Origin: Macrobrachium rosenbergii
Taxonomy: Eukaryota > Arthropoda > Malacostraca > Decapoda > Palaemonidae
Assembly: GCF_040412425.1 (NCBI RefSeq)
Contig: NC_089782.1
Coordinates: forward strand, 43,536,322 to 43,600,321
Length of the DNA: 64,000 bases
Reading direction: 5' to 3'
In this document: in pieces, positions 49,601 through 61,555 of the stretch
How the letters are laid out: every line of letters begins with the position of its first letter
How positions within the stretch are numbered: position 1 is the first letter of the stretch
Notes under the pieces: generated by a model
The model's input: only the letters and a program-made list of their open reading frames with translations
Databases searched by the model: none
Told to the model about the DNA's origin: nothing
Translations under genes and position numbers: made by a program

Positions 49601-51765
49601 GTGTGTGCATCAACATGAGGGTAGCACGGCAGAGAAATAAATGCGAGAGAAAATCACAACTTCCAACATAATCTGAAGCTTGTTATCCATCCAAAGTTTC
49701 TGTTGTTTATTTTCCCCCTAGACTGATTTTGGCAACTGATATTTCACCCGGTCCCAACCCGAATAAAACCGTAGCTGTAACTTATCACCTAAAATATTTA
49801 GCAGATAATAAATAAGGAACTAAATTACTAAAAAAAAAAAAAAAATGCGCTAACCAGCTTAAACTAAATCTCTTCAGAGTATGTCTATACACAATGATAT
49901 CAGTCATACATAAAAATTCTTCCTTTTGGTGATATTATAGTACATAAATGAAACTTGACCATAGTTATTTCACTTGCTTGTCTTGGAATACTTTCAAGCT
50001 TACAAATTAACTTGTGACACACACCCATCAAATTCGGGTACCTTTTAAGAGGCAAAATCCACCATAAAAACTGCAAAGGAAAAAAAATCTACATAATGCG
50101 ATAATGATAAGTTTCCAGACAAGGTAACAATGATTAATGATTCCTCTGCGTATCGCCATCCCCTAGACACGGCGTCACATTAATCGAGCTTGTTATTGAC
50201 GAGGGCTGTGTTACGCACACCAGCCGGAATACAGTCAGCCAGCTGTCGTTATTCATTACGGGGTGAAATGAATAACGTACACGATTAACGCCACGCTTTC
50301 GAGGCGAAAAAGTAAGTTTACCTTGAACCAGTTACCTTGTTCCATTTCATTGATCTTTTCAATCTTGACTTATAGTTCTAGCTAGTAAGACGGGAGAAAT
50401 GTTTTCTCACTAAAATGGCTTAACTGGACTTCTGGCTTAAAGATTCATCAAAACTGGAAAAGATCTCAACAGTTCTAATGCGAGCCGAAAGTTTGTATAT
50501 TGATAAATCATAATCTGACTGTCAATTTAAACTGTTCACATAAACTGGAATCCAAAGAATTTTGACCTTAATGCATGCACATAGACTCTCTACCATTTCG
50601 GCCACTCGCTAACCTACCGATTTCTAAATCTTAACAGTCTTTGTTCTCCCATTCTCCCTCCACAACAAAACCACCTCAGACACGACTTATCCTCCACATA
50701 CTCCTCGTGTATCTTGAGTTTTTCCCCTTTTTGTGCTTATTCTTACGACACACAGTGCACCCTGATAATTTTCAACTTTCTTATTGTTTAGAACGATAAA
50801 AAAAAAAACGGGTAGTTCCTCGTTAGCCAAGTCGATTTGTGGGCTAGCACTCGCTAAGTCTCCGGCCGTCTAATGAAGTTACTTCTGGTGACAAATTCAT
50901 TTCTCGTTATAATGTGGTTCTTCCACAATAAGTTGTCCCGTTGCTAAGTAAAATTCTTAGCCACGTAAAAATAAGTCTAATCTTCTTTCCAGCCCTATAA
51001 TCAGCTCAGGGTCTGGTTAAACAACAACTTTTTCCCTGTGGGGTTATAATATCTTCAATAAAAATTTTCATAATCATCTCTCTTCTTTCCAGATAGTGGA
51101 TTACTGTATCTAACCAAATATAATACCCATTAATATCTGTCTAGTAGACAATACACACTCATAAAATAATTCTATCAACGAGTAAATCTCGGCACTGACA
51201 CAGTTCATTATTATGAAACAAATGAGAAAACCGGTTAAAAAATCTATAACAAGTCTGCATGGCCAACAACGTTCTGGACGCCTGCGTTCTGAAATAAGCT
51301 AGCAAACGTTTAACAAGTGAGCTAAAAAAAAAATAAAAATAAAAAAAAAAAAAGGTGACATTTACAACACATCTTACTGGGCCACCGCTTATCGGTGGTT
51401 GAACAGGAATTTAAGAACAAGAAGAAAACTCTTTGCTAAGATTTTTTCTTTGTTAAATCAATTATGACTCAAATTTATATTCTACAACACTGTATGCCGT
51501 TAAATGCACGACCGCGCTGTAAATACAAGTAATTCAAAACATTGTCCTTTCATGAAATTCTGCCTACTCCCCCTCCAAGTTTTACTAACAGTTACCCACA
51601 AGTTAATTAATTATTTAAGAACCCTGCTCAGTGCTCACTAACAAACATCCAGGAACAGAAACATACATTGAAAAAATAATAATGGGACTGACTGCCTCAA
51701 GTCATTTACTTGCTGAATACATGCTCGTCATGCTACATACATTTATATGTACATACATACATACC

Positions 51766-51767
<2 letters not shown>

Positions 51768-51863
<96 letters not shown>

Positions 51864-51880
51864 CATATATATATATAAAT
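51768..51880. repeat. (CA)n(TA)n compound microsatellite
   Basis: ACATACATACATACCC precedes about 10 CA units, then (TA) with a few ATACAT interruptions. Confidence 0.94.
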
Positions 51881-52109
51881 ATTATCCTAATAACGAACGT
51901 TTGAACACCAAAGTGAATACGCACACGCGCAAACACAAATAAAAATCCAACTTGACTGCCATATAAAGTTGATTTACATCTGAAAGTGTCGCAGTCCAGG
52001 CCTCGCGTCTGTCTCACATTTGAGTGCAGTTGATGCACCTCGACAGCCAAGTCTGAACAAAAGAAGGTTTACCAAGAGCCGGGAAAACTAAGAAGTAATA
52101 CATAAAAAT

Positions 52110-52590
52110 GAACGAACCAGAGGGCTATGTATGATAACAGAAAACCAAGAAGCTATACAAGGGAGTGGCCCAGTCAAGGAAGGAACAGGGGTAAATCATG
52201 AATCTGTGCTAGTGATCGGACGAAGTGAGTGATATATAGGAAGGTAAGTCACCCAAGGAACTAACACAGGGGAACGGGTGAACCAAATACCGATATAAAG
52301 GGATGGAACAACCAGGTTGTCATATTACGAGAGAGACGAAGCAATAACTTAATCAAAGAAAAGGGTCAACCAATCAGCTTTACAAATGGATGAATTAACC
52401 GATGATATATACGAGGTTATGGGTGCATGAAGGAACTAAACAAGGGAGAAATGATGTACCCAAAAGCTACAAAAAAGGTCTGAATGATTTAAATGGATGG
52501 ACTAAACAACCAGTTTTACAAAGATATATCAGCAACAGAAGGCAACGGGTCAACAAAAGATAAAGGGAAACCGAGCAGGGAGCTATAAAA
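52110..52590. repeat. Decayed edge of the 29-bp minisatellite
   Basis: Fragments of the unit recur with many changes: ACCAAGAAGCTATACAAGGG, CCAAATACCGATATAAAGGG, AGCTTTACAAATGG, CCAAAAGCTACAAAAAAGG, AGCAGGGAGCTATAAAAGGG. Similarity rises towards 52590, where the homogeneous array begins. Confidence 0.65.
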
Positions 52591-54450
52591 GGGGTTGCAG
52601 ATACCAAGGAGCTATACAACGGGTTGCAGAAACCAAAGAACTATACAAGGGGTTGCAGAAACCAAAGAGCTATACAAGGGGTTGCAGAAACCAAAGAACT
52701 ATACAAGGGGTTGCAGAAACCAAAGAACTATACAAGGGGTTGCAGAAACCAAAGAACTATACAAGGGGTTGCAGAAACCAAAGAGCTATACAAGGGTTGC
52801 AGAAACCAAAGAACTATACAAGGGGTTGCAGAAACCAAAGAACTATACAAGGGGTTGCAGAAACCAAAGAACTATACAAGGGGTTGCAGACACCAAAGAG
52901 CTATACAGGGGTTGCAGAAACCAAAGAGCTATACAAGGGGTTGCAGAAACCAAAGAGCTATACAAGGGGTTGCAGAAACCAAAGAGCTATACAAGGGGTT
53001 GCAGAAACCAAAGAGCTATACAAGGGGTTGCAGGAACCAAAGAACTACCAAGGCAGCTATACAAGGGGTTGCAGAAACCAAAGAACTATACAAGGGGTTG
53101 CAGAAACCAAAGAACTATACAAGGGGTTGCAGAAACCAAAGAGCTATACAAGGGGTTGCAGAAACCAAAGAACTATACAAGGGGTTGCAGAAACCAAAGA
53201 ACTATACAAGGGGTTGCAGAAACCAAAGAGCTATGCAAGGGGTTGCAGAAACCAAAGAACTATACAAGGGGTTGCAGAAACCAAAGAACTATACAAGGGG
53301 TTGCAGAAACCAAAGAACTATACAAGGGGTTGCAGAAACCAAAGAGCTATACAAGGGGTTGCAGAAACCAAAGAGCTATACAAGGGGTTGCAGAAACCAA
53401 AGAACAAGGGGCTGCAGAAACCAAAGAACTATACAAGGAACTATACAAAGGGTTGCAGAAACCAAAGAGCTATAAAAGGGGTTGCAGAAACCAAAGAGCT
53501 ATACAAGGGGTTAAGAAACCAAAGAGCTATGCAACGTGTTGCAGAAACCAAAGAACTATACAAGGGGTTGCAAAGAGCTATACAAGGGGTTGCAGAAACC
53601 AAAGAAACTATACAAGGGGTTGCAGAAACCAAAGAACTATACAAGGGGCCAAAGAGCTATACAAGGGGTTGCAGAAACCAAAGAGCTATGCAAGGGGCTG
53701 CAGAAACCAACTATACAAGGGGTTGCAGAAACCAAGGAGCTATGCAAGGGTTTGCAGTGACCAAAGATCTATACAAGAGGTTCTAGAAACCAAGGAGCTA
53801 CACAAAGGGTTGCAGACGCCAAAGAGTTATACAAGGGGTTGCAGAAACCAAAGAACTACAAGGATTTGCAGAAACCAAAGAGCTATAAAAGGGGTTGCAG
53901 AAACCAAAGATCTATACAAGGGGCTAAGGAAACCAAAGAGCTATGCAAAAGGTTGCAGAAATCAAAGAGCTATACTAGGGGTTCTAGAAACCAGAGCTAA
54001 CCAAATAGCTATACAGGGGTTGGAAACTGCAGTAACCAAAACCAGAGAGCTGTACAAGGGGCTGCATACAACAAAGGAGCTATAAAAAAACCAAAGAGCT
54101 ATACAATGGGCTTGAGCTGTACAGGAACCAAGAGCTGTACAAGGGGTTGCAGGAACCAAGGAGCTGTACCAAGGGATTGCAGAAACCAAAAAGCTACACA
54201 AAGATGTGAAGAAAGGATAAAATGGTTGTGAAAACCAAGGTGCTATACAGGAGAGTGTGGAGACCAAGGAGCTATACAAGGGTTTGCAGAAACCAAACAG
54301 CTATACAAGGGGTTGCAGAAACCAAAGAGCTATACAAGGGGTTGCAGAAATCAAAGAGCTATACTAAGAGTGAAGAAAAGATAAAATGGTTGTGGAAACC
54401 AAGGAGTTATATAAGGTGGTGTGTAAACTAAGGAGGTATGTAAGGGGTGG
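52591..54450. repeat. 29-bp minisatellite, about 64 units
   Basis: The unit is GGGGTTGCAGAAACCAAAGA followed by ACTATACAA or GCTATACAA. The core (52620-53400) is nearly perfect with an A/G polymorphism at one site; units after about 53400 carry deletions and substitutions. The 29-bp unit contains no stop in any plus-strand frame. Because 29 is not divisible by 3, all three frames spell the same 29-residue cycle. The long open frames (up to 496 codons from 52595) are thus a property of the unit, not evidence of a gene. No splice signals, promoter or conserved ends support coding. Confidence 0.95.
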
Positions 54451-55177
54451 GGGGATGAAACTGAGAAGTTATGTGAAAGAGGAATCTGTAAAAGAAAGTG
54501 GGCAAACCACATAGCTGTACAACGTTATACAGATGAGACAGACTTTGTTGTTGATGATATTCGATGAGAGAGAATGCAATGTAGTTTGTTTTATGAAACC
54601 TTTTGTCTTTCCAAACTGAAAATAGGTGAAAACCGAATGACTGTAGGTGCTACAAAAACAGTGTATGTACCGAAAATTTTCTCGTCAGTGTACAAATGTC
54701 TTCAGTGGGTGATGCGAACGTTCAGTGATAATGGAGATTACACAGGAAAATGAGTTACCTAGACCGTAAAAATGTTTGATAAAGTTTTTGTATTGAACAT
54801 ACCCCATTCGTCGATTCGACAACAAGCATTTTATTTTCCACAAGGGAAAGAATCAGAGTGGCCTAATTATCAGAACACATAATTATAAATAACACTTAGA
54901 AGACTAGGTAAACATTAGTTACACTCTCCAACACGGACAAACACAGAAGAAGAAGAAGCATGCAGTCAAAACAAACTCGAGGAAAAACATGCATAGAGAT
55001 ACAGCTATAACATAGAAAGGCCACTCTTGAAATCTGGTAGAACCATGCTAGGGCAGGACGCCATATTCAGTGTTTTAAGGTAAGGAGGAGAGTTCTCGAC
55101 TACACAGGACCAGTGACGGTGAAGGAGGAGGAACAGGTTAGGAATATCAGGGTTATTTTTTTTTTTTTAAGCCTTAC

Positions 55178-55222
55178 GGTCCTCTAGCTCTCCTGAAGAA
55201 CTGACGTCCGATTCTTCCTCTC
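55178..55222 (-). CDS. Candidate 45-bp microexon of the SPATA1-like gene
   Basis: On the minus strand a strong pyrimidine tract and acceptor (CACCTTCAGCCCTTTCAG) precede 45 bp that end in GACC|GTAAGG. The upstream exon ends in C and the downstream exon starts with GT. The microexon supplies GA, fourteen codons and C, so both junctions read CGA and CGT (Arg) and the frame is kept. It would insert REEESDVSSSGELED between RIAR and REARLKAL. The insert is acidic and serine-rich like the neighbouring exons. It could be constitutive or a cassette; both forms are in frame. Confidence 0.7.
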
Positions 55223-55688
55223 CTGAAAGGGCTGAAGGTGACGCAAAAGAAGGGGGGCCTAAAGTCAATTCTTAAATAAAAAAAAAAAATTGTTCTGCCA
55301 CAAGGTGATATACGTCAATGCATCTCTCATTTTTATTTCTAACTTGATTTAGTGGAATCAGTTTAACAGGGCATTCTGAGGGAAATAAATGCGATTTACA
55401 AACCCGTGTATATTATATACATAAAAGTCATATAAATCGAGTAAATCTAGATAAAAATCAACGCCATTTTCAAATGTTAAATCGAGTGGAAAATTGAGAG
55501 AAATAAATAACTGACAGACTGCTTTGTTTACACTAATCGTTAACTTCCACTAACCACTGAACTGTAAAAAGACGAATATCAGATATGTTTGTTATTTCGA
55601 ATGAAAAAACACAAAGTAAAGAAATAATGAAATTTTAAAGGGAAAAACGGAGTTTAGTGCCTAAGTTTAGGTACCCAAAATTAAAAGC

Positions 55689-55822
<134 letters not shown>

Positions 55823-56303
55823 GCCACAAATATCTTTTGATATCGTATTCACTATACCTTGGGAATAACTTGAGTAAAACTTTCCCAAAGAGACCCAGTA
55901 TTCCGGATTCCACTAAAGCAGGTTTAGAGAGAGATGCGTGACAGTGAAGTTCCAAAGGGCAATTACTACTTTCATAATATAAAATCATTTAGGTTCTTAA
56001 TTACACTTTACATTAAAGACGATAAAAAGGAGATGCTGGAATTATGCGTTGCAGCTTTTTGTAGCCAAGAAAGACTGAGCCTCAGTCTTGGTGCTCGTTT
56101 CTAAACTGGAAATATTTCAGTTCCCTAAATAGGATATATTTTAGAAATAGCAATATGAAGGGTAATATACTTCCTTATCATGTACTAAAGCATCTCTGAC
56201 TTCAAAACTACTTATAATTTTTACTTTATTCAAATTAGAATCGTCTGAGATTTTATGATCTTACATGACTGCTCAAATACTAGAAATATCAATTACCTTC
56301 AAT

Positions 56304-56306
<3 letters not shown>

Positions 56307-56379
<73 letters not shown>
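56307..56379. repeat. (GA) microsatellite
   Basis: About 36 pure units. Confidence 0.95.
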
Positions 56380-56381
<2 letters not shown>

Positions 56382-57349
56382 ACTGCGACGTTCCACAAGG
56401 AAGATCAATCCTACATTTAAATAAAATCTTAGTAAATGTTAATCTACTTTGGAATAAATCCGGGTCATACAATTGCTGAGGCATATTAAAAAAAACAGCA
56501 AACATTTTTCCAGCATCTCATCACAGGAATTTGCATTTATCTCTTATCTAGTAAGCAAACAATGCCCAGATATACTAGGACAGATCACCTCTTGTGGGAA
56601 AAAAATAGCACAAAGGGATAGTTAAGGGAAAAAACCATGGAGTGAAAACACTTATACAAAAGTAATAAAGTCAACTATACAAAGTATGAAACTGATATTT
56701 ACAAGAATCAGTGTTCCAGGCTGATCTTATGAGCATCTGAAGAAATGAATAAATGAATAAATATGGAAATAGCTTGAAATTCTATACCAAACTACTCTGT
56801 AAGGTTGCTGAATAAGAAATATCAACAGGTACACTAAAGAAATTCATAATGAATGAGAAGATATAGCTTTACATTCTACAAAGAACTACTCTATGAAGTT
56901 GTGATATAAGAAATATCTTGATACACAATATTACAATGACATACTAAACTAGCAACATAAAAAAAGGTATTGACAAAATTTACTTTAAAAATGAATTGAA
57001 GCTTCATACAACTTGAAATTCTATACCAAACAGTAGATGCAGTTATATAAGTACAATGATAAATTTGAAAATTAAAACTTAGAAAGTTATAAGTATCAAT
57101 AAGTCAGTAAAAACATCATTGACAAATAAATTGCACCCTCACAAAAAAGATTACACAAAAAGGTTTTCACTTCTATAATTGAAGTCCAAAAATTTTTTTG
57201 TCAAGGTTACACAAAACTTGTCATCAAAATATGACCAATAAAGTTTACACAGGCATTTTCCCTACCTGAAAGTGCAGATTCAGTGACAAAAATAAGGCTG
57301 GATTGCTTGAATTAAATGTTGCTAATGAACGTGACTGTGCAAAATGTTC

Positions 57350-57810
57350 GTACAAAAAAAAAGTTTAGATAAAATTACATGAAAAACTTAGTTCACGAAA
57401 GAAGTTTATATAAAATTACATGAAAAATTTAGTTCACGAAAAAGTTTATATAAAATTACATAAGAATTTAGTTTACAAAAAAGTTTATATAAAAGTACAA
57501 AAGAATTTAGTTCACGAAAAAAGTTTATATAAAATTACATGAAAAATTTAGTGCATGAAAAAAGTTTTTATAAAAGTACATGAAAAATTTAGTTCACAAA
57601 ATAAGTTTATATAAAAGTACATAAGAATTTAGTTCACGAAAAAAGTTTATGTAAAAGTACATAAGAATTTAGTTCACAAAAAAGTTTATATGAAATTACA
57701 TGAAAAATTTAGTTCACGAAAAAAGTTTATATAAAATTACATGAAAAATTTAGCTCACGGAAAAAGTTTATATAAAAGTATATGAGAAATTTGGTTCACA
57801 AAAAAAAGGT
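57350..57810. repeat. 41-bp tandem array, about eleven copies
   Basis: The unit is AAAAGTTTATATAAAATTAC followed by ATGAAAAATTTAGTTCACGA A. Variants have AAAAGTACATAAGAATTTAG. It ends about 750 bp upstream of the donor side of the exon at 58560 (in plus coordinates, to its left). Confidence 0.9.
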
Positions 57811-58559
57811 CAACCATGGTACTGAAATAAAATAATAAACCAAAAACTTTATTATATGATAAAAGCTTGGTTTTTAAATTTAATATATGGTGTATTCTCA
57901 TTTAAATTGTATGTCTTTCATAAGGAAAAACAAGCAGATAGGTAAAGGAGCGGAATACTCATCTAGAAGGTGACAAAGCAAAAGGAATCCTGTGGTTTAT
58001 CTCTACATTATTTTTCCAAATACAATTGCCTAAGTTTTAATGAAAATTCACTAAATTTCAATCGAATTTTTTAGCAAATATGAACTAAATTTAAAAATAT
58101 GTTTTTAACAGAAACTTCAAACATTTCAAGAAAAATTTGAATGGCCATTATCTTCATTTCAATAGATTTTACTGAAATCTTTTTAAAAATGATTAAAATT
58201 AACATTTCTTCATGAAAACTGATGTAAGAAAACTATGCATTGTATAACATTGAATCAAAGTTAAATTCAACCTAAATATGAAGTGCTAAATATCACACCT
58301 TGTAATAATCTATCCTTTTCAATACACCGTAATCTAAACAAAACTAAAAATCTGTCCCAAAACATTTTAAAAGTGCCAGTTTTAACATGCTCATAAAAAA
58401 CACCCGCAGTAGAGTAAAGAAGAATAATCCACACGAATTTCTAAAATGGCAAAAATCTCTTCAACGCAAAAATCACAGAAAGTAAGGAGGAATTTTTTTT
58501 TTCAAGATAAGAACAGATTTAAGTAAAAAAAAAAAAACTACAACTGTAATAGTACTTAC

Positions 58560-58759
58560 GCCTTGCTATGCGAGCGTAGTACCACTTGTGCGGAGCATAG
58601 AGCCAGGGATCATACCCAAGTCGCTCCTCGCTGGCGGACCGCTTGACTTTGGGTCCCCTGTCCTTGTCGCCCGCCAGATTTTCTGCGTGGGAACCAAGGT
58701 CCGCGACGTGGCTGGCACTAGCGCTGCGGGTCAACTTTTGCGTCGACCAGAACTTAGTG
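58560..58759 (-). CDS. SPATA1-like protein, exon 2
   Basis: One leading base (C) completes AGC (Ser) with the AG of the upstream exon, then 66 codons and a trailing C. The acceptor is a strong CTTCTTCTTTCCTCGCCAG and the donor is GGC|GTAAGTAC. The translation starts TKFWSTQKLTRSASASHVAD, contains GPKVKRSASEERLG, and ends YDPWLYAPHKWYYARIAR. Two RSAS motifs look like basophilic kinase sites. The aromatic cluster YDPWLYAPHKWYY is the most distinctive ordered motif outside the coiled coil. Composition is balanced, unlike the flanking exon 1. Confidence 0.9.
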
Positions 58760-59053
58760 CTGGCGAGGAAAGAAGAAGAAGTTGAGGAGGGAAAAGGATA
58801 AGGAAAAGGGGATGTCAATACAAATATTCATTTGGTAAATGCTGATGGCCATTCAGTACATCTGGTCGAGTGAATGTGTGAGAGAATGAAGCCTGGAATC
58901 GAGTGAAGATATGAAAAATGAATCATGAAATCGAATGAATAAATGAATCATGATATTTAGGATAAAAGGCCAAGCACCGGGGCACTTTTGGCCATTCAGT
59001 GCTTAGGACAGTGGGAAGAGGAGTTTGAGTGGTTGGAGAGCAAGATAATTTAC

Positions 59054-59266
59054 TCATTGTTAATTGGACTCGACAAGGAATGCACCCACTTTGTTTTAGC
59101 CTTTCGCTTTACCGCCGTTGCAGCTTCTAGTTTCATCTTGCTATCCCATCTCTCTATTGCTTCTTGGTGTAACTGAATAAGCACCACAGCGGCACCAAGA
59201 AGTAATAGAGAGGTGGGATAGCAAGATGAAACAAGAGCATGCCTTGTCGAGTCCAATCAACAATGA
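59054..59266. repeat. Inverted duplication with 23-nt loop
   Basis: The left arm 59054-59169 and the right arm 59193-59266 share TCATTGTTAATTGGACTCGA / CAAGGAATGC, then GTTTCATCTTGCTATCCCAT and CTCTATTGCTTCTTGGTG, with about six mismatches. The left arm holds about 42 bp (including TTTACCGCCGTTGCAGC) that are absent on the right. A transcript from either strand would form a long hairpin. Confidence 0.88.
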
Positions 59267-59405
59267 AAAAAATATCTCATACTGGTGTGGATGGAATATC
59301 TCATATTGCTGAAAACATTGCTTTACAAGCAGACAGTCTCGCCTGGAATTAAATGACAAAGACAAAACTCCCCTCAAATCACCAAAGAGGAGGTTTGTTA
59401 GTGAA

Positions 59406-59407
59406 TA

Positions 59408-59475
<68 letters not shown>
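59406..59475. repeat. (ATT) microsatellite
   Basis: About 23 pure units. Confidence 0.95.
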
Positions 59476-59477
<2 letters not shown>

Positions 59478-59551
59478 TTACAATGACTTCTCAACTTCTC
59501 GATTTCCTTTTACTTCTTGGATCCACTCACAATTTAACATAACATTTGTGG

Positions 59552-59937
59552 ATTCGAATCCTACCGAAAATAAGTTGTTTCATTATATTATTTTATATAT
59601 CTAAGTTATTACATCATTAAATACCCGGCACCCACCCAAAATAAACTGTAAGTATACTGAGAAGCTCAGTGAGGTTTTCGTCAAATAATACCTACAATAA
59701 AAGTTAATTTGTCTTTTTTTCTAATAACTGATCTCTTCATTCTGTACATTCGAATCCTACTGAAAATATGTTAATGTTTCATTACATTATTTTATGTTGG
59801 AGTTATTACTTGCGTCATTAAATACAAAAAACTGTACGTAAATTTGGAAGTTCAGTGGGTTGTTATATTACACAATAACTACAATAAAAGCAATTAGTCT
59901 TTATATTCTAAAAAATGTTCTCTTCATTCCGTATTTC
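59552..59937. repeat. Imperfect tandem duplication, period 196 bp
   Basis: ATTCGAATCCTACCGAAAAT starts at 59552 and ATTCGAATCCTACTGAAAAT at 59748. Both are followed by TTTCATTA-ATTATTTTAT, GTTATTAC, CATTAAATAC, ACTGTA-GTA, a TTCAGTG-G block, CTACAATAAAAG, and TCTCTTCATTC. The ATTCGAATCCTAC start resembles a tRNA-type B box, but no tRNA fold is present. Confidence 0.82.
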
Positions 59938-60060
59938 CTATTATCTTCTGTAATTTCTTTCATATGAACACCATATTCTATGGAAGCTTGAATTTCTAGT
60001 CATTGGCCTCTGTAGGCCTGTTTAATATGAATGGGGTTCATCTTCTGAATATATAATAAA
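59925..60060 (-). mobile_element. Interspersed element family B, copy 3
   Basis: Reverse orientation. Read on the minus strand it is ATTCAGAAGATGAACCCCAT, TCATATTAAACAGGCC, AATGACTAGAAATTCAAGCT and TCCATAGAATATGGTGTTCA. It begins next to an AATAATAATAAAAATAAT tract, like the other two copies. Confidence 0.82.
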
Positions 60061-60470
60061 AAATAATAATAAAAATAATAAATTTCATTATCATGTTACA
60101 AACTCTACGGTGCTAGATCGCCGGTTTTCATGTATGACTTCATGATATGCGTCTGTATACAGTACTATGATTGGCACTTCGTAAATGAATGGTTTCCGCT
60201 GTTGCCAAACCGTGAAACTTTATGATACGCCCCAGAAATCACTGATCTGGAGGAGGTCACCCAACGAACGGACAAAGGCGCCCCACCCGACGGATGCAAT
60301 AGAACTATCATTAGGAGGTACAAGGAAGGCAAATCACAAGAAGGAATAGAGAGGAGGCAGTAAACATACAGATAAGAGGAATGTTGACAAAACACAGATA
60401 AAAGGGCGCCGTACACTTTGTTGGAACGGAAAAAATGAGATATAAATGTTCATATTAAAAAAAAAATAAT

Positions 60471-60674
60471 GGATCTTTTCTAGATGGTGACCCCCAAGGG
60501 TTTTCGGGGGTCGTTATCTAGGACTAAAATTTCTTGGGGTCATTATCTTTATGATATTTACAGTCTTTTGTTTATGTTTTTACAGTAATCCCCAACGGGT
60601 CTGTACTAAACTCTCCGCAAAGGTGGATACATACCGGGTTAAAACCCTTGGGGGTCAATATCTAGGAAAGATCC
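60471..60674. mobile_element. 204-bp MITE with about 30-bp terminal inverted repeats and 8-bp target duplication
   Basis: The left end GGATCTTTTCTAGATGGTGA / CCCCCAAGGG and the right end, read in reverse complement, GGATCTTTCCTAGATATTGA / CCCCCAAGGG, differ at three positions. Both flanks are AAAATAAT, an exact 8-bp direct repeat, as expected for hAT insertions. A second internal repeat of GGGGGTCGTTATCTAGGA lies just inside the left arm. No open frame. The ends differ from those of the 20662 family, so this is a separate MITE family. Confidence 0.9.
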
Positions 60675-61171
60675 AAAATAATACATATACATGTTCATAC
60701 TAAAAAATATGTCAATCAACGAAAGGAAACTAAATCCAAGTTCGTAATCCAGATAAAAAGTAATAGTAAATAAATAATACAAATAAAATAATCTGAACAG
60801 ACATTGCCTCAAAGTTTCCCAAATTTTCCGGTAGTCCAATCTAGCAAAGTGAGTGATCATAATAACAGCTTTCATCATGACGCGAAAATTACCCAGTTTG
60901 CACTTTAATAATTTGAGCGAATAACTGGCAAGTGGCTAAAGTGTTTCTGGTCTCCAATTTAAACCTCGTTTCCAGTGTCAGTGGCAAGGTGATTAGAATC
61001 TCTCTCTCTCTCTCTCCACGATCTTTGTCTGATAAATGCAACAAGGAATCACAGAAATATGATTTGAAAGTCTCTGTCTCGTCGAATTTGCTTGACATAC
61101 GTATGAAAGTAAATCCTCCATATATTCATATGTTCAAAAGACAACATCATTTGAAATTTCTTTGTCCATCT

Positions 61172-61199
61172 CTCTCTCTCGCTCTCGCTCTCGTTCTCG

Positions 61200-61293
<94 letters not shown>

Positions 61294-61312
61294 TTATGTG
61301 TGTGTGTGTGTG
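61172..61312. repeat. (TC)(TA)(TG) compound microsatellite
   Basis: TC with CTCGCTCTCG variants at 61172-61214, (TA) at 61216-61269, (TG) at 61270-61310 with one TTTA break. Confidence 0.94.
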
Positions 61313-61555
61313 TTTGTTTGTTTGTTCAGATATTAAAATCCAACAAAAATAAAAAAAAAATATCCCCAGGCGATCTCATTCTCTAATAAAAATGAGTCTA
61401 CCTTGCAATGTAGCCTTTTAAAACACTAATAAGGAAAAAATCACATCGCAATATACTTCAACCTTCGTCTATAACTGTCAGGGTGAAAAACAGAAATGCA
61501 TAAAAATGATGAAGAAGAAGAAAATGAATATGACAGAATAAAGCAAATGACTCAC

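Larger units (their letters stand above)
58760..61555 (-). other. Intron 1 of the visible SPATA1-like gene
   Basis: 2796 bp. It contains a degraded family A head (about 58955-59010), an inverted duplication (59054-59266), an ATT tract, a 196-bp duplication, a family B element, a hAT-like MITE (60471-60674) and a TC/TA/TG tract. No further exon was recognised. Confidence 0.75.

Noticed and set aside
50335..50385. Coiled-coil-like stretch KIEKINEMEQ followed by a GTAACT donor on the minus strand, in intron 2
   Set aside because: No acceptable acceptor: an in-frame TAA lies just upstream and the only AGs have purine-rich surroundings.
52595..54085. 496-codon plus-strand open frame
   Set aside because: It is produced by a stop-free 29-bp tandem unit; all three frames are equally open and no splice or start context supports translation.
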